Assembly: GCA_902803155.1 (NCBI GenBank) | Contig: CADCOU010000324.1 | Location: forward strand, 1 to 8,778 | Origin: an uncultured Lachnospiraceae bacterium | GTDB taxonomy: Bacteria > Bacillota > Clostridia > Lachnospirales > Lachnospiraceae | Direction: 5' to 3' | DNA: 8,778 nucleotides | In this document: piece after piece, positions 4,747 to 8,778 of the stretch | Layout of the letters: every line of letters begins with the position of its first letter | Position numbering within the stretch: the first letter of the stretch is position 1 | Position numbers and translations under genes: made by a program | Notes under the pieces: generated by a model | Told to the model about the DNA's origin: nothing | The model's input: only the letters and a program-made list of their open reading frames with translations | Database searches by the model: none

Positions 4747-6712
4747 GAAGTCCGGGGTGAAAATACGCATAGACTTTCTGTGCGCTTGCAGTGTTCATGG
4801 ACGGTGCGTGGATCAGCTGATCCAGTTCCGCGTCCCGTATCGCTTCCAGGGATCCGAACGCCCTCAGCAGCGCCTTGCGCCGGGCCGGTCCGATCCCTTC
4901 GATCTCTTCCAGAAGGGAGTGTGTCTGTGCTTTGCTTCGCAGGGAGCGGTGATACTCGATGGCAAACCTGTGCGCCTCATCCTGGATCCGGGTGATCAGT
5001 TTGAATCCTTCTGAATGACGGTCGATGGGAAGTTCCGTGTTCCTGTAATACAGTCCCCTTGTCCTGTGATACTCATCCTTGACCATACCGCAGACAGGTA
5101 TCTCCAGTCCCAGTTCCCTGCAGACATCCTCGGCAATACCAACCTGCCCCTTCCCGCCGTCCATCATGATCAGGTCCGGCATGGTACTGAATGACCCCAG
5201 CGCATCTTCCATATGGCGGCGCTTCATTTCTTCCGCTTCTTCGATCCCGTGCCGGAGACGCCTGAGGAGGACTTCCCTCAGGGACGCGTAGTCATTGGGT
5301 CCTTCGACTGTCCGGATCCGGAACTTGCGGTAATCGACAGGTTTCGGCTTTCCTCTCTCAAACACGATCATGGAGCCGACTGATTCCAGTCCCGACGTAT
5401 TGGAAATGTCGTACGCTTCCACTCTGGAGACATGTCCTGTCCCAAGCAGGGCGGCGATCTCCTGCATGGCTCCGATGGTCCTGCCTTCCTCCAGGCGGAT
5501 CCGTTCCCGGTCCTGCTTCAGCACGATCTCCGCGTTTTCATGCGCCATCTGTACCAGGCGGCTTCTCGGGCCTCTCTGCGGAACCTTCAGGTATACACGG
5601 CTTCCGCGTCTGCCGCTCAGCCATTCCTCGATCAGTTTCTGATCCTCGATCCGGCATTCCAGCATGAGTTCCCTGGGAAGGAACGGGGCCGCGGCATAGA
5701 ACTGCCGCACAAAGACAGACAGGATACGGCCTTTCACCTCCTGAACCAGATCTTCCTGCCTGCTTCCGCCTTCCTCTGTCAGATTCTCTGCTTCATCCTG
5801 CGTTTTTGCGGCTTCCTGCAGAAGCGCGGCGTCTTCCTCTCCGACAGTCAGGAAACTGTGGTCCCTTCCGATCAGTTTTCCGTCTCTGACGTAAAACACC
5901 TGCACGACGGCATCGCTCCCGTCCAGGGCAACCGCGAGGATATCGCGGTCTTCCCCGTCACCGTTCTCCATCTTCTGCTTCTGCACGACAGAAAGCACAC
6001 TCTGCTTCAGATCCCGCATCTGTGCAGCGGTCTCGAAGTCCAGAGATTCGCTGGCTTTCTTCATTTTCTCATCCAGCACCCTTACGACTTCCCGGTAGTT
6101 TCCATTCAGGAAATCGACCGCCTTGCCGATATTCTCCCGGTACGCCTCTGCTGAAACCTGTCCCTGGCACGGTGCGTCGCACTGTCCGATCTGGTAGTTC
6201 AGGCAGGGTCTCTCCGCCCCGATATCTCTGGGCAGGTTCCTGCTGCAGTCTCTGACCCTGTAGAGTTTTCGCAGCAGTTCAGTCGTCTCCTTCACTGCAA
6301 AGGCACTCTTGAACGGTCCGAAATAGCGCGCCCCGTCCTTTTTCAGTTTCCGGGTAAACAGGACTCTCGGATACTCCTCCTGCAGAGTCACCTTGATATA
6401 CGGGTAGGTTTTGTCATCCTTGAGAAGGGTGTTGTACCTCGGGCGGTTTTCCTTGATCAGGTTGTTCTCGAGAACCAGCGCCTCCAGCTCGGAATCCGTC
6501 ACGATGTACTCGAAATAGGCGATCCGGCTGACCATGTGCTCGATCTTGGGGCCCCTGCCCAGTTTCCTGACAAAATACTGGTGCACGCGCCTTTTCAGGT
6601 TGACCGCCTTGCCAACATACAGAATCGCGTCAGAGCGGTCGTGCATGATGTACACGCCCGGTTTGTCCGGCAGCTTTTTCAGTTCTTCCTCAAGATTGAA
6701 ATCCGGATTCAT
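4724..6712 (-). CDS. uvrC: UvrABC system protein C (excinuclease subunit)
   Basis: UvrC makes both incisions during nucleotide excision repair after UvrA/UvrB load on damaged DNA. Starting at the ATG at 6712 the protein has 662 aa. The N-terminal GIY-YIG nuclease includes GVYIMHD (19-25), ILYVGKAVNLKRRVHQYF (30-47) and LVLENNLIKENRPRYN (79-94). Then come a Cys-bearing segment RPCLNYQIGQCDAPC (168-182) and a UVR domain that contacts UvrB (about 211-246). The RNase H-like nuclease carries D435 in EAYDISN, D518 in MMDGGKGQ and the His of DEAHRFA. Tandem helix-hairpin-helix motifs follow (about 603-640, EEIEGIGPARRKALL). It is longer than B. subtilis UvrC (about 600 aa), partly from an acidic, Gln/Glu-rich insert near 296-325. 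A GTG ten codons upstream (6742) is rejected: it lies in a hairpin arm, whereas ATG 6712 has GGAAGG (6719-6724) six bases upstream. Confidence 0.96.
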   Translation of the reverse strand: MNPDFNLEEELKKLPDKPGVYIMHDRSDAILYVGKAVNLKRRVHQYFVRKLGRGPKIEHMVSRIAYFEYIVTDSELEALVLENNLIKENRPRYNTLLKDDKTYPYIKVTLQEEYPRVLFTRKLKKDGARYFGPFKSAFAVKETTELLRKLYRVRDCSRNLPRDIGAERPCLNYQIGQCDAPCQGQVSAEAYRENIGKAVDFLNGNYREVVRVLDEKMKKASESLDFETAAQMRDLKQSVLSVVQKQKMENGDGEDRDILAVALDGSDAVVQVFYVRDGKLIGRDHSFLTVGEEDAALLQEAAKTQDEAENLTEEGGSRQEDLVQEVKGRILSVFVRQFYAAAPFLPRELMLECRIEDQKLIEEWLSGRRGSRVYLKVPQRGPRSRLVQMAHENAEIVLKQDRERIRLEEGRTIGAMQEIAALLGTGHVSRVEAYDISNTSGLESVGSMIVFERGKPKPVDYRKFRIRTVEGPNDYASLREVLLRRLRHGIEEAEEMKRRHMEDALGSFSTMPDLIMMDGGKGQVGIAEDVCRELGLEIPVCGMVKDEYHRTRGLYYRNTELPIDRHSEGFKLITRIQDEAHRFAIEYHRSLRSKAQTHSLLEEIEGIGPARRKALLRAFGSLEAIRDAELDQLIHAPSMNTASAQKVYAYFHPGLLDKDTLA

Positions 6713-6738
6713 AGGAAACCTTCCGTAATAAAGATAAA

Positions 6739-6762
6739 GCACAGAGACCTGAGTCTCTGTGC
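6739..6762 (-). terminator. Hairpin terminator after the PAP2 gene, overlapping the uvrC promoter region
   Basis: GCACAGAGAC (6739-6748) and GTCTCTGTGC (6753-6762) form a perfect 10-bp stem with a 4-nt loop. On the minus strand it is followed by TTTATCTTTATT, an interrupted T-rich tract. The stem lies 26 bases after the PAP2 stop and ends 26 bases before the uvrC ATG. This is the best intrinsic terminator in the window, although the tract is not a pure T-run, so read-through is possible. Confidence 0.7.
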
Positions 6763-6792
6763 ATCGTATCTGATATCATATTCGGTTGTCAA
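6763..6792 (-). promoter_or_regulatory. Candidate sigma-A promoter for uvrC
   Basis: A perfect TTGACA (6787-6792, spanning the TGA stop codon of the PAP2 gene) is followed after 18 bp by TACGAT (6763-6768). Initiation would fall near 6756, inside the terminator hairpin. Transcripts from here would then carry only its 3' arm, while read-through from PAP2 would form the whole stem. The spacer is 1 bp longer than ideal and the -10 has two mismatches. Confidence 0.45.
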
Positions 6793-7499
6793 TCGGTCAC
6801 GCGGTGAGAACGTGTCCTGTAGGAACGCTGTGCGGCTGCTGCCTGCTCTGCCGGGGTCTCGAAGAGTCTGTCGCCGACCATCTGCAGCATCACTCCCATG
6901 ACAAGTCCCAGCGACACATCGATCACCGAATGCTGCTTCAGGAACATGGTGGACAGGATGATCAGCACGCCCAGAATGTCGGAAGAGAATGTGATAAGCT
7001 TCTTCTCTCTCAGCGTCTTGTTTCCGCGGACTGCGAAGCACAGCGCCATCGTATTGAATACGTGGATGCTGGGCAGGACATTGGTCGGAGTATCCGTCTT
7101 ATAGAGGAAAGAGACCAGCATACCGCAGATATTGCTCGTATCCACATAGTCAGGACGAAGGTCCAGTTTGTTCGGATAGACCAGCGAAACGACCAGGAAG
7201 ATCGTCATGCCCATCATCAGAACTGCCGATACCTTGTAGGTTTCCTGTATGGTTCCCTTGAATACGATGTAGGTCACTACCGCAACGTTGAACCCGAACC
7301 AGAGGAAATAGGGAATAATGAAGTATTCGCAGAACGGGATCTGATCATCCAGCCATGTATGGATGATGTGATAATGCACATGTCCTGCGCTCTCAAGAAC
7401 ACGGAAGCCGATCATGTAGATCGCAACATAAAGCAGGATCCAAAATGAATGGCGATGCGTTCTCGCAATATTCAGTAATCTGTTTCCTTTCACGTTCAT
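6789..7499 (-). CDS. PAP2-superfamily integral membrane protein (lipid phosphate phosphatase/transferase-like)
   Basis: The 236-aa protein has about five or six hydrophobic segments (near residues 19-34, 58-80, 90-107, 124-133, 145-157 and 171-188, continuing at 192-207). The PAP2 active-site motifs are present but diverged. Motif 1 is YPNKLDLRP (108-116, K111 and R115). Motif 2 is PSIHVFN (143-149, the family His at 146, with Ile in place of the usual Gly). Motif 3 is STMFLKQHSVID (183-194, H190 and D194), with Thr where Arg is usual. This places it in the branch related to PSxHV-type phosphatases and inositolphosphorylceramide-synthase-like proteins rather than classic PgpB. The likely role is hydrolysis or transfer of a lipid phosphate group at the membrane; the substrate is unknown. 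The C-terminus (213-236) is a cytoplasm-like Ala/Gln stretch followed by basic residues. The ATG has GAAGG (7512-7516), a rather long 12 bases upstream. It has its own near-consensus promoter and a downstream terminator, so it is probably monocistronic. Confidence 0.85.
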   Translation of the reverse strand: MNVKGNRLLNIARTHRHSFWILLYVAIYMIGFRVLESAGHVHYHIIHTWLDDQIPFCEYFIIPYFLWFGFNVAVVTYIVFKGTIQETYKVSAVLMMGMTIFLVVSLVYPNKLDLRPDYVDTSNICGMLVSFLYKTDTPTNVLPSIHVFNTMALCFAVRGNKTLREKKLITFSSDILGVLIILSTMFLKQHSVIDVSLGLVMGVMLQMVGDRLFETPAEQAAAAQRSYRTRSHRVTD

Positions 7500-7703
7500 T
7501 TTCTCAGTAAACCTTCAACAAGTCCTCTGACTTCTAAATAATCGGAATAATTGTGTTATCTTTTTAACTTAGCCGTCGATGCCGATAGTACTCCAGAGGA
7601 TTCCCACTGTCAAGGAGTCCCCTGAATATTCGGCGAAATGTCGAAGAACTCGCTTTTTTACGCGCAATTCCTCAGCAGGATTCTCGCTGTTTTTTCTGCT
7701 TGT
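7500..7703 (-). other. Intergenic region between ftsH and the PAP2 gene
   Basis: This 204-bp gap is more AT-rich than its surroundings, and I see no coding potential in it. It holds the PAP2 promoter (7585-7613) and a leader of about 80 nt. The leader has a small perfect hairpin (7520-7533, 5-bp stem AAGTC/GACTT, 4-nt loop) just before the ribosome binding site. There is no clear intrinsic terminator directly after the ftsH stop: A-rich runs occur on the minus strand but no stem followed by T's. Confidence 0.6.
7585..7613 (-). promoter_or_regulatory. Near-consensus sigma-A promoter for the PAP2 gene
   Basis: A perfect TTGACA (7608-7613) is followed after exactly 17 bp by TACTAT (7585-7590), one mismatch from TATAAT. 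This is the strongest promoter match in the window and lies in non-coding DNA pointing at the PAP2 gene. Initiation near 7578 would give a leader of about 79 nt. Confidence 0.8.
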
Positions 7704-8778
7704 TTATACAGGATCCGCCGTGTCAGCGCTTTCCTGCGGCTGCTGAGGCTCTTCCTCTCCCGCTGTATCGTCTGCAGGAGATCCGTCCGCATCCGGTTCA
7801 TCTTCCGTTTCCGTATCGGAACCTTCCACAGGCTTCTCCTGTATCCTTGCTTCCTTTTTCGCTTCGGCCGGATCGATCCCTTCAACTTCATAGAACAGAT
7901 CCATGAACTGTTTTCCCGTGATGGTTTCCTTCTCGATCAGGAACTCGGCGATACGGTCCATCGCCTCCCTGTGGTCCGAGAGCAGCTTCTTCGCCTGATC
8001 ATAGGAATCCTTCAGGATCCGTATCACTTCGTGGTCCACCTCGGCGGCAGTCCGGTCTGAGCAGTTCATCACGATCCTGCCGTCATCCAGATACTGGCTC
8101 GCGGGCGACTCCAGCTGTGCAAGGCCGAACTTCTCGCTCATGCCGTACTGTGTGACCATGGCTCTTGCGATACGTGTCGCTTTCTCAATGTCGTTCGCGG
8201 CTCCGGTGGTCACCGTATTGAATACGATCTCCTCCGCAGCGCGCCCGGCAACAAACTCTACCAGCATGGCCCGGATCTCAGCTTCCGTATTGAGGAACTT
8301 CTCCTCCTCCGGCACATTCGTTACATAGCCCAGAGCCCCCGAGGTTCTCGGGACGATCGTAATCTTCTGCACCGGCTCAGAATGCTTCTGCAGAGCCGAT
8401 ACCAGTGCATGGCCGACTTCATGATAGGAAACGATCCTGCGTTCCTCTCTCGAGAGGATGCGGTTCTTCTTTTCCTTTCCGACCAGGACCAGTTCCACAG
8501 CTTCCTGCAGATCCTTCTGGCTGACCGCAGCACGGTGGTTCTTGACTGCCAGGATGGCCGCCTCGTTGATCATGTTGGCCAGGTCGGAGCCGACTGCACC
8601 GGATGTGGACAGTGCGATCTCTTTGAGATCAACCGTGTCGTCCAGGTGCACATTTTTGGCATGGACCTTCAGGACATCGATACGACCCTGCAGATCCGGT
8701 TTTTCGACGGTTACCCTGCGGTCAAACCTGCCCGGCCTGAGCAGTGCCGGATCCAGAACTTCCGGACGGTTGGTCGCC
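7704..8778 (-). CDS. ftsH: ATP-dependent zinc metalloprotease FtsH, partial (N-terminus beyond window end)
   Basis: The reading frame enters from the window edge and gives the last 357 residues of FtsH, the membrane-anchored hexameric AAA+ protease that degrades misfolded and regulatory proteins. The fragment starts inside the AAA second region of homology, ATNRPEVLDPALLRPGRFDR, with the arginine-finger residues. The AAA lid follows (SGSDLANMINEAAILAVKN type). The M41 peptidase has the zinc motif HEVGH (fragment residues 119-123) and the third ligand Asp in GAANDIEKATR (D196). The zinc motif is HEVGH rather than HEAGH, which keeps both His and the Glu. The C-terminus after about residue 305 is a long acidic, Pro/Gln-containing, probably disordered tail ending ADTADPV. 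The transmembrane segments, Walker A and Walker B lie outside the window. A GTG at 8651 is an internal codon, not the start. Many Clostridia carry more than one FtsH, so this may be a paralogue. Confidence 0.95.
   Translation of the reverse strand, partial: ATNRPEVLDPALLRPGRFDRRVTVEKPDLQGRIDVLKVHAKNVHLDDTVDLKEIALSTSGAVGSDLANMINEAAILAVKNHRAAVSQKDLQEAVELVLVGKEKKNRILSREERRIVSYHEVGHALVSALQKHSEPVQKITIVPRTSGALGYVTNVPEEEKFLNTEAEIRAMLVEFVAGRAAEEIVFNTVTTGAANDIEKATRIARAMVTQYGMSEKFGLAQLESPASQYLDDGRIVMNCSDRTAAEVDHEVIRILKDSYDQAKKLLSDHREAMDRIAEFLIEKETITGKQFMDLFYEVEGIDPAEAKKEARIQEKPVEGSDTETEDEPDADGSPADDTAGEEEPQQPQESADTADPV

Noticed and set aside
5432..6154. 240-codon open frame on the plus strand opposite uvrC, and other long plus-strand frames (2646-3173, 3186-3782, 6786-7448)
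   Set aside because: All lie opposite well-supported genes and none shows domains, signal sequences or initiation signals that would justify a call.
8649..8651. GTG at 8651 as the start of a short peptidase gene
   Set aside because: The frame continues upstream through the conserved AAA second region of homology to the window edge, so this is an internal valine codon of FtsH.
1..8778. Mobile element, CRISPR, toxin-antitoxin or defence system
   Set aside because: I found no transposase, integrase, spaced direct repeats, att-like repeats or defence-type domains. Gene content and strand bias look like a stable chromosomal region.

Overview
The window reads as a stretch of chromosome from a fairly GC-rich Clostridia-type Firmicute, most likely Lachnospiraceae. 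This is a judgement from protein resemblance and gene content (HPr kinase/phosphorylase, VanW-family protein, FtsH with an HEVGH metal site, AIR-synthase-like protein, Gram-positive-style AGGAGG ribosome binding sites), not from a search. All convincing genes lie on the minus strand, so transcription runs from high to low coordinates. I see no tRNA, rRNA, CRISPR array, transposase, integrase or phage gene.

In transcription order: (1) the C-terminal part of an FtsH-type ATP-dependent membrane protease (cut by the window end, stop at 7704); (2) a 204-bp gap with a near-consensus promoter (TTGACA-17-TACTAT) and a leader; (3) a PAP2-superfamily membrane protein (6789-7499); (4) a compact junction in which a candidate promoter and a strong terminator-like hairpin overlap; (5) uvrC, whose better start is the ATG at 6712; (6) an 87-bp gap with a candidate promoter and a hairpin; (7) hprK; (8) a ROK-family glucokinase overlapping hprK by ATGA; (9) a 39-codon single-pass membrane protein gene with a good ribosome binding site; (10) tandem small hairpins; (11) an exported VanW/G5-type protein with a GTG start; (12) a stand-alone, degenerate AIR-synthase/HypE C-terminal domain, starting one codon after the VanW stop and in the same frame; (13) an Lrp/AsnC-type regulator cut by the window start.

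The functional core is the uvrC-hprK-glcK run. It joins nucleotide excision repair, the sensor kinase/phosphorylase of Firmicute carbon catabolite control, and the kinase that makes glucose 6-phosphate. hprK and glcK look translationally coupled. The VanW and AIRS-C genes are a second coupled pair without an obvious shared pathway. The Lrp-type regulator probably belongs to the next unit downstream.

Most of this is ordinary housekeeping sequence. I do not see a clear new multi-gene system. The items most worth a second look are the truncated AIRS-C protein with its in-frame single-stop junction to VanW, the unannotated 39-aa membrane protein, and the promoter that appears to be threaded through a terminator hairpin ahead of uvrC.
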